A program made the translations under genes and the position numbers. Of a DNA stretch of 50,168 nucleotides, positions 24,581 through 32,225 are shown one piece after another. The DNA comes from Actinomycetota bacterium. GTDB taxonomy: Bacteria; Actinomycetota; Geothermincolia; Geothermincolales; RBG-13-55-18. Every line of letters begins with the position of its first letter. Position 1 is the stretch's first letter. Under the pieces are notes generated by a model. The model was not told the DNA's origin. It was given only the letters and a program-made list of their open reading frames with translations, and made no database searches. The stretch spans positions 1-50,168 of the forward strand of contig JBFLWJ010000022.1 in NCBI GenBank assembly GCA_040757835.1, in the 5' to 3' direction.

Positions 24581-25264
24581 TCATCCCCTTATCCTCTTGA
24601 CCACTACCCGCAGGACCACCAGCGCGGCGACCACTCCCGCCGCCGCCGCGGCCGCTTTGGGCGCCTTGCTCCCGCCGCCCTGTGCTTTGGGGGGACGGGC
24701 GGCCGCCGCGGCCAGCTGCCCCACGCGCCTGAGCGAGCGCACCAGGGCGGCCCGATCGATCTCCCGCATCCCCTGGGCCAGGGAGGCGGCGATGTCAGCG
24801 CGGTTGGCATCCATCCGTGCCGTGAGCCTGTCCAGGCCGGCCAGGGCGGCGTTTACGGCCGCGATGGCCGCCTCCCGCACCTCCTCGGGGCTCTTGCCCT
24901 CCCCGATGAGGATGCGCCTTACCAGCTGGCCGTAGACGGCGGGGAACTCCCCGAGTTTGCCGGTGTCGATGCCCCCTCCCACCTGGGCCAGGATGTCCTT
25001 TAGCAGGGGCTCGGGCAGCCCGTTGAGCTGATGTCCCAGCTCCAGCAGGAGCTCCAGCAGCCAGTTGACCATGTCCGGCAGGGCCCCGAAGAGGCTCATG
25101 GAGATGCCGGGGTCCCCCCACAGCAGGGTCCTTATCAGTCCGGGGGCGGTCCCGGGCTTGATGTCCTTCATCTGCAGCAGGATGAGCTCTTTCAACGCCG
25201 GGGTGGCGATGACCTCGCGCAGGAGGCGCTCCGAGAGCCCGGGGGCCTGTTTCATATCGTCCAT
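24581..25264 (-). CDS. Helical protein, paralogue of the 25279 gene, with C-terminal membrane anchor
   Basis: A 227-residue helical protein. Residues ~10-100 are clearly homologous to the preceding gene product: RLLREVIATPALKELILLQM, WGDPG (49-53), LPDMVN, then LPEPLLKDILAQV and GGGID. The C-terminal part differs: a basic Lys/Arg/Ala stretch, then one hydrophobic segment (AAAAAAGVVAALVVLRVVV) ending in KRIRG, which looks like a tail anchor. The ATG at 25264 is six bases from AGGGGGGTG; the GTG at 25282 overlaps the upstream stop. Unknown family; with its paralogue it may form a scaffold that holds soluble dehydrogenases at the membrane. Confidence 0.7.
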   Translation of the reverse strand: MDDMKQAPGLSERLLREVIATPALKELILLQMKDIKPGTAPGLIRTLLWGDPGISMSLFGALPDMVNWLLELLLELGHQLNGLPEPLLKDILAQVGGGIDTGKLGEFPAVYGQLVRRILIGEGKSPEEVREAAIAAVNAALAGLDRLTARMDANRADIAASLAQGMREIDRAALVRSLRRVGQLAAAAARPPKAQGGGSKAPKAAAAAAGVVAALVVLRVVVKRIRG

Positions 25265-25278
25265 GCCCGTCACCCCCC

Positions 25279-25977
25279 TCACTTCTCTTCCCCGGCCTTG
25301 GGCTTGGCCGCTTTTTTCGCCGCGGGCTTCTTGGCCTCCGCGAGCGCCGGAGAGAGCAGGGGCCGCAGCACGTTCTCGGTGAAGGCGGGGTTGGCGGCTA
25401 TCGCCTTGCCCGCCGCCTGGATAAAGGCGTGAGTGTTGGAGGTCTTGTCGGCTGCCCGCTCGGCCAGGCCCGCCACCCAGGCCTCCAGGCGGGCGGTGAG
25501 GGCGCCCTCGCCCGCCGCCTCGGCGTAGGCGCGGCCGAAATCGGACCCCAGCGCGGAGAGGCTCCGGGCCAGGCCGCCCTCCTTGTCCGAGAGGTTGAGG
25601 CTGAGGGCCATTCTTGCCAGGCCTCCCGCCGCCTCTCCCGCCGCGGCGCCGTCGATGCCGGCGAAGACGCGGTTCAGGAAGTCCTGCAGCAGCAGGGGGG
25701 GCATGGTGTTCATCTGGGCGGCCAGCTCGGCCACGGCCTCACTCGCGGTGTTGATCATCTGTGGCAGGCTCCCCATGATGGACATGAGCAGCCCGGGGTC
25801 CCCCCACATGAAGGTGCGGACTAGTCTCCTCGCAGCTGGCGGGTCGATGGAGTTGAGGAGGACCATCACCCCCTCCTTGAACTTGGGGGTGCGGATCAGC
25901 TCGCGCAGGATGCGGTCGGCGGCGTCCACGAGCCCCTTGAGCTCGATGGCGGTCACGGTCTCGGTCTCTGCGGTCAT
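25279..25977 (-). CDS. Helical protein, paralogue of the 24581 gene, soluble form
   Basis: A 232-residue helical protein. The shared domain has RILRELIRTPKFKEGVMVLL, WGDPG (58-62), LPQMINTASE and MPPLLLQDFLNRVFAGID. Where its paralogue has a membrane anchor, this one ends in a Lys/Ala-rich tail (KKPAAKKAAKPKAGEEK) like that of some histone-like and PHA-granule proteins. The ATG at 25977 is six bases from AGGTG, which overlaps the stop codon of the upstream acyl-CoA dehydrogenase; an ATG at 25983 has no room for a site. Arose with 24581 by duplication. No known function. Confidence 0.7.
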   Translation of the reverse strand: MTAETETVTAIELKGLVDAADRILRELIRTPKFKEGVMVLLNSIDPPAARRLVRTFMWGDPGLLMSIMGSLPQMINTASEAVAELAAQMNTMPPLLLQDFLNRVFAGIDGAAAGEAAGGLARMALSLNLSDKEGGLARSLSALGSDFGRAYAEAAGEGALTARLEAWVAGLAERAADKTSNTHAFIQAAGKAIAANPAFTENVLRPLLSPALAEAKKPAAKKAAKPKAGEEK

Positions 25978-25987
25978 CTTCATCACC

Positions 25988-27256
25988 TCAAATGGTCTCG
26001 CACTCGTAGAACCAGCGGGCAACCTCCATCTGGCAGAGCTGCTTGCCGCCCAGCCAGAATTGCAGCATCTTCATGTCCCTCCAGTGTTTCTCCACGTCCC
26101 AGTCGCGGTCGGCGCCGTGGGCCTCCATGAAGTTCATTACCCTCCCCGTGGCCTCGATACACCTGTCCACCGCGAAATACCTGAGGGCGCGCATCCTGGC
26201 CACCATCTCCGGGCTCCACCTCTCCCCGTAGAGGTCGGAGCGGTCGAGCATGCGCGCTCCCTGGTAGGCCAGGATGCGCAAGGCCTCGATGGTGGAGGCG
26301 TAGTCGGCCAGGACCCCCGCGACGGCGTCGTCCTCCTTGATGGAACGGCCGCGGTAGGCCATGCTCTCCGAGAACTCCCCCAGTCTCTCGAAGACGTTCA
26401 TCATCACCCCCACGGACATGGCCGCGGTGCCCCAGTTCCCCACGGAGACGATCTCGCCGTAGTAGAGGGCGTCGTCGCCAGGACCGTGCGCTCGGTACCA
26501 GAGGGGGACGCGCACGTTCTCGAACCAGATATCGCCGTTCTTGTCCGCCGCCATCCCCGCCTTCTCGTAAGGCCCGCTCTGGGTCACGCCGGGAAAGTGG
26601 GCGGGCACGAAGATGATGGCGATGTCCCGGGGATCGGAGGAGCCGGGGTTGGTGGTGCAGACCACGGCGATGAGGTCCGCCACCCCGCCGGTGTTGGTGG
26701 GCCACAGTTTGTGCCCATTGATCACCCACTCGTCCCCGTCCTGCACCGCGGTGGTCTGGATGGTGTTCCCCCCGAGCAGCTCCACGTTCTCGATGTCGGA
26801 GCCGCCCTGGGGCTCGGTCATGGCCAGGCAGGAGAAGACGGCCTCCGTGGTCTCGCAGAACATGGGGCCGAACTCCTTGCACAGGCGCCGGTTGACATGC
26901 GGCTCCAGGGTGATGAAAAGGATGGGCCAGAGCACCACCCCGATGGCCACGCACATGCTGGAATCCGCCCGGGCCATCTCCTCCAGGAGGCGGCACACGG
27001 CGGTGAAGACGTAGTTGGAGTGGCCCATGCCCCATCCCCCCAGGTCCTCCGGGAAGAAGAAGCGCTGCAGCCCATATTCCCCCAGCAGCTTCCTGATGGG
27101 AGGGTAGATGAGACGGTGCTCCTCCCAGTCCTCGTCATACTCCCTGCGGAAAGGGATGACCTCCTTGTCGGCCCATTCGCGGACGATGGCGCCGAAGGGC
27201 TCGTCCAGGGGCGTCACGTATTCTACGGGCCGGGTGAAGTCGTCGATGGTCTTCAT
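25988..27256 (-). CDS. Acyl-CoA dehydrogenase-like protein lacking the catalytic Glu
   Basis: A 422-residue flavoprotein and full-length paralogue of the first gene of the operon (28553). FAD/acyl-CoA marks are FFFPEDLGGWGMGHSNY, AMTEPQGGSDIENV, WVINGHKLWPTN and YGADRDW-like ADRDWDVEKHWRD near the end. Where acyl-CoA dehydrogenases carry the catalytic Glu (YEGT) this protein has WLGG, with Leu402; its paralogue has E402 there. The alternative Glu site of isovaleryl-type enzymes is also absent (SVGNWGTAA). It may be the non-catalytic subunit of a heteromer, as in mycobacterial FadE alpha2-beta2 enzymes, or may use another base. Spacing is 14 bases to the upstream gene and 10 to the next. Confidence 0.87.
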   Translation of the reverse strand: MKTIDDFTRPVEYVTPLDEPFGAIVREWADKEVIPFRREYDEDWEEHRLIYPPIRKLLGEYGLQRFFFPEDLGGWGMGHSNYVFTAVCRLLEEMARADSSMCVAIGVVLWPILFITLEPHVNRRLCKEFGPMFCETTEAVFSCLAMTEPQGGSDIENVELLGGNTIQTTAVQDGDEWVINGHKLWPTNTGGVADLIAVVCTTNPGSSDPRDIAIIFVPAHFPGVTQSGPYEKAGMAADKNGDIWFENVRVPLWYRAHGPGDDALYYGEIVSVGNWGTAAMSVGVMMNVFERLGEFSESMAYRGRSIKEDDAVAGVLADYASTIEALRILAYQGARMLDRSDLYGERWSPEMVARMRALRYFAVDRCIEATGRVMNFMEAHGADRDWDVEKHWRDMKMLQFWLGGKQLCQMEVARWFYECETI

Positions 27257-27270
27257 GGCCCCCGCCTTTT

Positions 27271-28506
27271 CTACAAGGACTTGGTCTGATAGAACCAGCG
27301 CGCGAAGTCGTGTTTGGCCAGCTCGTAGGCCCCCAGGTAGCACTGAACCGTCTTTACGTCCCGCCAGTAGCGCTCCAACTGCCATTCCTTGGCGTAACCG
27401 GCGGAAGCCATGAGTTCCATGGTGCGGTTGATGGTGTACTCCGCCGAGACGAAGACCTGGTGCGCCAGCATGAGGGCCGAGGTGAACAGGGCCTGCGAAC
27501 CGGCCCCGCCGTAGACATCCGGCTCGGCCAGCATGCCCGCCAGGTCGTAGGCGAGCAACCGGTCGATCACTATCTCCTTGGCGATCTCTCCCATGAGGGC
27601 GGCGGTGAGCGGGTTGTCCTTGAAGATGTGCCCCCGCCCCTTGATCACGCGGTTGTCCCCCCACTCCTTGATGATCTCGTAGGTGGCCAGGAGGGCACCG
27701 GCTCCCGTGGCCGCGAGGCCCAGGTAGTACCATGAGAGCAGCCGGAACATGCCCTCATCACCCCTCCAGGCGCAGTTGACGCCGGGGACCTTGACGTCCG
27801 AGAAGTCCAGGTCGGCGTTGCGGCTAGCCGCAAGGCCCGTCTTCAGGAACTCTTTTCCCCGCTTCAGCCCGGGAGCGTCGCCTGGCACCAGGATGAAGGC
27901 TGGTTCGTCCTCTCCCTCCACGGCGCAAAAAACGCCGAGGAGGCCGGCGTCGGCGCCGGAGCAGGTCGGCCTTACTGCCCTGCCGTTCAAGGTCCATCCG
28001 CCCGCGCCGCCCCTAGCCTTGACCTGGAAACCCTTGCCCCTCCATTCCGGTGCGCCTTCCTCCTCGCTGAAAGCGGGGAGCACGAAGGAAACGATGAGGG
28101 GTTTGTCCCCCTCGCAGAACATGGGCGCTACCGCCGCGACCTTATCCTCCTGGTAGTCGTCCTCCAGGACTATGGCAGCCTGCAGGGCCAGGCTGTGGGC
28201 GGCCAGGAAAGCCAGGCCGACGTCGGCCCGGCCGATCTGCTCCAGGGCCGCGGCGACGGTGTAGGAGGCGGCGGGGTGGTTGTGCTCGTCGCCCCCGTGC
28301 TTCTCCGGCCAGAACATCTTCTGCAGGCCGATCTCCGTCATGAGCCTGCCGAACATGGGCTCGAGCAGTCCCGCGTAGTCCTCCTTCAGCTCCAGGCGCT
28401 TTTCCATCACTTGCTTCTCGACCAGGCCCTGCAGGCTGGCGGCCAGATCGAGGTCTGTCTTCTGAAGCCGGTTCTTTGGAAAAGGGAAAAGGTCCAGGCC
28501 GTTCAT
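27271..28506 (-). CDS. Divergent acyl-CoA dehydrogenase-like protein lacking the catalytic Glu
   Basis: A 411-residue member of the acyl-CoA dehydrogenase fold, more distant than its two neighbours. Visible marks are MFWPEKHGGDEHNHPAASYT, LEQIGRADVGLAFL, GWTLNGRAVRPTCSGAD and the C-terminal QLERYWRDVKTVQCYLGAYE. The TEPxxGSD flavin motif is eroded to LPAFSEEEGAP and the catalytic Glu position holds Leu391 (YLGA). FAD binding and activity are therefore uncertain. AGGGGGT precedes the ATG. Found between two better-preserved dehydrogenases, so a partner or regulatory subunit is more likely than an independent enzyme. Confidence 0.82.
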   Translation of the reverse strand: MNGLDLFPFPKNRLQKTDLDLAASLQGLVEKQVMEKRLELKEDYAGLLEPMFGRLMTEIGLQKMFWPEKHGGDEHNHPAASYTVAAALEQIGRADVGLAFLAAHSLALQAAIVLEDDYQEDKVAAVAPMFCEGDKPLIVSFVLPAFSEEEGAPEWRGKGFQVKARGGAGGWTLNGRAVRPTCSGADAGLLGVFCAVEGEDEPAFILVPGDAPGLKRGKEFLKTGLAASRNADLDFSDVKVPGVNCAWRGDEGMFRLLSWYYLGLAATGAGALLATYEIIKEWGDNRVIKGRGHIFKDNPLTAALMGEIAKEIVIDRLLAYDLAGMLAEPDVYGGAGSQALFTSALMLAHQVFVSAEYTINRTMELMASAGYAKEWQLERYWRDVKTVQCYLGAYELAKHDFARWFYQTKSL

Positions 28507-28552
28507 GATCTACCCCCTAAACTCTTATTCTACCCGACGCAGCCCCGATACC

Positions 28553-29821
28553 TCAGAGGGTCTCGCACTCGTAGAACCATCGGGCCACCTCGATCTGACA
28601 GAGCTGTTTCGAGCCCTCCACCATCTGGAGCATCTTCACGTCCCTCCAGTGCTTCTCGACGTCCCAGTCGCGGTCCGCTCCATAGGCCTCCATGAGGTTC
28701 ATCACCTTGCCGGTGACGTCCATGAAGCGGTCCATGGCGAAATAGCGCTGGGCGCGCATCTTGGCCACCAGGCCGGGGTCCCACAGTGGTCCGTAGAGGT
28801 CGTGGCGGTCGCACATGCGGGCACATTGATAGCCGACGATCCTGATGGCCTCGATGTTGGCGGCGAAGTCGGCCAGCAGGCCCGCCACGCCGTCGTCCTC
28901 CTTCAACGGCTTGCCGCGGTAACGTTTCATGCTGGTGTAATCGAGGAGCCGCTCGTAGATGTTCATCATGGTCCCGGAGATCCAGGCGATGATGCCCATG
29001 TTGCCGGTGGACATGACCTCGCCGAAGTACTTGGCGTCGTCCCCGGGGCCGATGGCGCGGTACCAAAAGGGCACGCGCACGTTTTCGTACCAGACGTCGC
29101 CGTTGCGGTCCGCCGCCATGCCCGCCTTCTCGTAGGGCGCCCCCTGGGTCACCCCCGGCATATCGTCCCTGACGTAGATGACGGCGATGTCATTGGGGTC
29201 GTCGGAGCCGGGGTTGGTGGTGCAAACCACGGCCATGAGCTTGGCCAGCCCGCCGGTGTTGGTCGGCCACAGCTTGTGGCCGTTGATCACCCACTCGTCC
29301 CCGTCCCGTACCGCCGTGGTCTGGATGGTGCTCCCTTTCACGATCTCCACGTTCTCGATGTCCGAGCCGCCCTGGGGTTCGGTCATGCACAGGGCCCCGA
29401 AGACCGCCTCGTTGGTCTCGCAGAACATGGGCGCGAACTCCTCCAGCAGGCGCCGGTTCTCGTGCGGTTCCAGGGCGATGAAGAGAAGGGGCCAGTAGAC
29501 GACTCCGAAGGCCATGGCCATGCCGGAGTCGACGCGGGCTATCTCCTCGAACATACGGTAGGCGGCCACGCACATGTAGTTCGATTTGCCCATGCCCCAT
29601 CCGCCCAGGTCCTCGGGGAAGATCATCCGCTGCAGGCCGTATTCGCCGAGGAGCCGGTTGAAGGGGGGATGGATGAGGTTGTGCTCCAGGTAGTCCTCGT
29701 CGAACTGCCTGCGGTAAGGCATCACGTCCTTTTCGGCCCACTCGCGGAAGATGGAGCCCAGGAGGCCGTCCATGGGCGATATGTATTCCAGCGGGCGCGT
29801 GAAGTCATCGATGGTCCTCAT
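28553..29821 (-). CDS. Acyl-CoA dehydrogenase with retained catalytic Glu, first gene of the operon
   Basis: A 422-residue acyl-CoA dehydrogenase. It shows IFPEDLGGWGMGKSNYM, CMTEPQGGSDIENVEI, WVINGHKLWPTNTGG, GMAADRNGDVWYENVRVP and the C-terminal MVEGSKQLCQIEVARW. In the last, E402 aligns with the catalytic Glu of the YEGT motif, making this the one clearly competent dehydrogenase of the three. Its ATG has GGGAGGT upstream and it is the first gene after the operator-promoter at 30042-30070. It shares most of its sequence pattern with the 25988 product, pointing to a duplication followed by loss of catalysis in one copy. The substrate cannot be told; the neighbours suggest an unusual acyl-CoA. 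Confidence 0.9.
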   Translation of the reverse strand: MRTIDDFTRPLEYISPMDGLLGSIFREWAEKDVMPYRRQFDEDYLEHNLIHPPFNRLLGEYGLQRMIFPEDLGGWGMGKSNYMCVAAYRMFEEIARVDSGMAMAFGVVYWPLLFIALEPHENRRLLEEFAPMFCETNEAVFGALCMTEPQGGSDIENVEIVKGSTIQTTAVRDGDEWVINGHKLWPTNTGGLAKLMAVVCTTNPGSDDPNDIAVIYVRDDMPGVTQGAPYEKAGMAADRNGDVWYENVRVPFWYRAIGPGDDAKYFGEVMSTGNMGIIAWISGTMMNIYERLLDYTSMKRYRGKPLKEDDGVAGLLADFAANIEAIRIVGYQCARMCDRHDLYGPLWDPGLVAKMRAQRYFAMDRFMDVTGKVMNLMEAYGADRDWDVEKHWRDVKMLQMVEGSKQLCQIEVARWFYECETL

Positions 29822-30041
29822 CCCTACCTCCCTGTTCCCTGGGTCTGTGCCTGATTGATGCCGGAGTTCAAGCCGTCACCGTTGCGCGAAGCGATAAGCG
29901 GTTAGAGGAACGGCATAACCCCCCAAGAAAAGCCGTTGAACGGACGCGATCAGAACATATGTCTTGTTAGTGCGATAAGGCTTCGAAATTCGTAAGAAAT
30001 TGCTGCGAAGCGGAGCCGGAGACATTGTTATGACTGGGGTT

Positions 30042-30070
30042 ATATTATGACCGTGGTCATGCAAAGTCAA
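30042..30070 (-). promoter_or_regulatory. Promoter with palindromic operator for the acyl-CoA operon
   Basis: On the minus strand TTGACT (30070-30065) and TAATAT (30047-30042) are 17 bases apart. A perfect 14-base palindrome, ATGACCACGGTCAT (30060-30047), fills the spacer, the usual place for a TetR-type repressor. The TetR gene ends 121 bases upstream. TTATGAC occurs twice nearby (30028-30034 and 30045-30051 on the plus strand). The remaining 29822-30190 gap is AT-rich and has no gene. Confidence 0.72.
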
Positions 30071-30190
30071 TACAAGTATGCCCTCCTTCGTTTATAATCC
30101 AACCCGTTCCCCGGGTTTCATATAAGGCCCGGAAAGGCCGGACCTTGCTCGACGCCGCGCAGCGTACCGAGTTCGCGGAAGCGGCGGCCC

Positions 30191-30856
30191 CTATCTTGAA
30201 GCCGCCTTGCGCACAGCCCTCTTAGCGCCGGACTTGGCGCCCTCGACGAGCAGATCGATTGACTGCTGGAAGAAGCGGTCGAGGTCCTCGTGTTCCACGA
30301 CGCCTGGTTCATTGAGCAGCGCCAGCTCGATGAGCCCGGTGGATGTCCTCCAGGCCGTGAGGCTGAAGCCGTAAGGGTCGAGGTCCTCGCGGAAGATGCC
30401 GCGCTCGATGCCCTCCTCGAGGAGGCCGCTCTCCAGCTCGAGCCAACCCTTGATGTAACCGCTGATCTCCTCGATGGTCTCGGGGGAGAGGTTCTGCCTA
30501 ACTTGCTCTATGAAGGTGTCCCTGAGTACGCGGAAGATGGCCGGCTTTTCAAGGGAATGCTTTATGTACGCCATGTACACGGCCTTTACGATGTCCTCGA
30601 TCCCGCCCGCCGACGCCGCGGCGGCCTCCAGGTCCTCTCCGAATCCCGCGACGCCCTTTACGCACACCGAGAGGTAGAGCTCTTCCTTGCTCTTGAAGTA
30701 CAGATAGATAGTCCCCTTGGAGAGCTCCACCCTCTCGGAGATCTCTTGCATAGTGGTGCCCTTGAAACCCTTCTCGGAGAAGAGCGCTTCCGCAGCTTCC
30801 ACGATATCGTTCCTGCGCTGCTGTCTTTCGCGTTCCCGCCTTGATAGGGTGGACAT
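30191..30856 (-). CDS. TetR family repressor of the acyl-CoA operon
   Basis: A 221-residue TetR regulator. The helix-turn-helix at about residues 18-62 reads IVEAAEALFSEKGFKGTTMQ then EISERVELSKGTIYLYFKSK. The C-terminal ligand domain is helical and Glu-rich, and a basic tail (KSGAKRAVRKAASR) ends the protein. The ATG at 30856 has AGGAG nine bases upstream; the frame runs back to 31117, but that part contains the promoter and is not coding. It precedes the acyl-CoA operon in the same direction and probably binds the palindrome at 30047-30060, releasing it with an acyl-CoA. Members of this group near fatty-acid genes often sense acyl-CoA; that is inference here. Confidence 0.9.
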   Translation of the reverse strand: MSTLSRRERERQQRRNDIVEAAEALFSEKGFKGTTMQEISERVELSKGTIYLYFKSKEELYLSVCVKGVAGFGEDLEAAAASAGGIEDIVKAVYMAYIKHSLEKPAIFRVLRDTFIEQVRQNLSPETIEEISGYIKGWLELESGLLEEGIERGIFREDLDPYGFSLTAWRTSTGLIELALLNEPGVVEHEDLDRFFQQSIDLLVEGAKSGAKRAVRKAASR

Positions 30857-30955
30857 CAGCCGCTGCTCCTGTTCGAGCACCTGATGACAAGTGCGCCTGT
30901 AACTGTTAGAATCAGCACCACGAATCCCGACTGCGTTCATAAACTGGACACAGTC

Positions 30956-30984
30956 ATATAATAACTTTATACCCGAATCGTCAA
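30956..30984 (-). promoter_or_regulatory. Promoter of the TetR gene
   Basis: Minus-strand TTGACG (30984-30979) and TTATAT (30961-30956) are 17 bases apart, about 100 bases upstream of the TetR ATG. ATGACTGTGTCC just past the -10 resembles half of the operator palindrome, so autoregulation is possible. The rest of the 30857-31185 gap has no gene; ACAAGGC/GCCTTGT (31057-31089) can fold but has no clear role. Confidence 0.55.
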
Positions 30985-31185
30985 GGGGCAAACGTTTATG
31001 GGCCGTATATGAAAATCCGTGGCAGCATATCAAGGGGCGTTCTGCGAGGAGGGGGGACAAGGCTTCATACACCCCGGACTTCGCCTTGTACATAGTCTGG
31101 TGACGTTCATCGCACATCGTATCGGGCTGGATGCAGGAAAGCCGCGGTCGCGCCGGCGCCGCGGCGTCAGAGGAGGGGGAACCGC

Positions 31186-32088
31186 ATGAAGGAATCGACG
31201 AAGAGGGTCTTCAGGCTGCATGGCTGGAGGGTAGACCGGGCCATCCACAACTATCTCTACTTCACGCTCTACGACATCTACGTGAGGGGGGCGTTGTACC
31301 TGACGAAGGTCTTGGTGGCGCTGCTATCGCGCGTGGAGGCGGCGAAGTACATCCCCAAGTTCATCTTCGACCGTTACCATGCCAAGGTGCTCTCGCGGGA
31401 CGATATCGTCAAGATCCTGGACCTGGAGGAGACGGTGATGCTGGGCCCGGATACCACCAGCCGTATCGTGCCGTACAAGCACGCCAACAAGATCATCCTG
31501 CGCGAGCCCACGCACCTCGCGGTCATGGACTGCCCCTGCAAGAAGGAGATGAAAGACCCCTGCCAGCCCCTGGCCTCCTGCATCGCCGTGGGCAGGCCGG
31601 TGGTGGATTTCTGGATGGAGCATTGCGAGAGACTGAACGTGCGCCGCATCACCAGGGAGCAGGCACTGGAGATAATCGACGAGCACCGCAAGAGCGGCCA
31701 TATAAACCAGGCCTTCTTCAAGGTGGCCACCGGCGGCAGTATGGGGGTACTCTGCAACTGCTGTCCCAAGTGCTGCGTCTCTATGCGCGCCACCGCCCTG
31801 GCCCAGAAGATCAAGGGGGCGCAGGACATCACCATGTACGTGCCCTCCGGCTACACGGTGGAGTATGATGCGGAGAAGTGCAGGTTGTGCGGAGAATGCG
31901 CGAAGGCCTGCAACTTCGGGGCCATCGAGGTGGTGGATGGGGCGCGCTCCCATTACCCCGAGAAGTGCTTCGGCTGCGGGCTCTGCGTGGAGAACTGCGC
32001 CAACGGTGCCATCAAGCTCATATACGAAGAGTCGGAGCGTGGGCTGATCCCGCTGGATATCGACCTCGCGAAAGAGATCCTGGGGTAA
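31186..32088 (+). CDS. 4Fe-4S ferredoxin-type protein, intact homologue of the split gene
   Basis: A 300-residue iron-sulfur protein. Residues 1-65 are basic and partly hydrophobic (NYLYFTLYDIYVRGALYLT) and may sit on the membrane. A central domain has Cys-rich signatures MDCPCKKEMKDPC, SCIAVGRP and CNCCPKCCVSM. The C-terminal third has two ferredoxin clusters, CRLCGECAKACNFG and CFGCGLCVENCANG. It is homologous throughout to the product of 19004-19891, which ends the operon on the other side of the TetR gene. GAGGAGGGGG precedes the ATG. Probably an electron donor or acceptor for the acyl-CoA module; the exact partner is unknown. Confidence 0.84.
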   Translation: MKESTKRVFRLHGWRVDRAIHNYLYFTLYDIYVRGALYLTKVLVALLSRVEAAKYIPKFIFDRYHAKVLSRDDIVKILDLEETVMLGPDTTSRIVPYKHANKIILREPTHLAVMDCPCKKEMKDPCQPLASCIAVGRPVVDFWMEHCERLNVRRITREQALEIIDEHRKSGHINQAFFKVATGGSMGVLCNCCPKCCVSMRATALAQKIKGAQDITMYVPSGYTVEYDAEKCRLCGECAKACNFGAIEVVDGARSHYPEKCFGCGLCVENCANGAIKLIYEESERGLIPLDIDLAKEILG

Positions 32089-32123
32089 GCCACTGGCAGT
32101 GGCTGAACAGCACTGCGCCAACC

Positions 32124-32155
32124 AACCGGGGTCGGGACCTATCCCGACCCCGGTT
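32124..32155. terminator. Strong hairpin between convergent Fe-S gene and dnaB
   Basis: AACCGGGGTCGGGA (32124-32137) pairs perfectly with TCCCGACCCCGGTT (32142-32155) over a 4-base loop: a 14-bp stem with no U-run on either side. A smaller perfect repeat, GCCACTG-g-CAGTGGC, lies at 32090-32104. The position suits a two-way terminator. Confidence 0.6.
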
Positions 32156-32225
32156 CACGCTTCGTATACGAAAGCATAGCGGTATGGCTCGTCCTTGCGG
32201 AGAGGTCGCGCGGTTTAGATGTTCT

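Noticed and set aside
30857..31117. N-terminal extension of the TetR gene from 31117
   Set aside because: The stretch contains a good promoter (30956-30984), has no similarity to TetR, and AGGAG supports the ATG at 30856.
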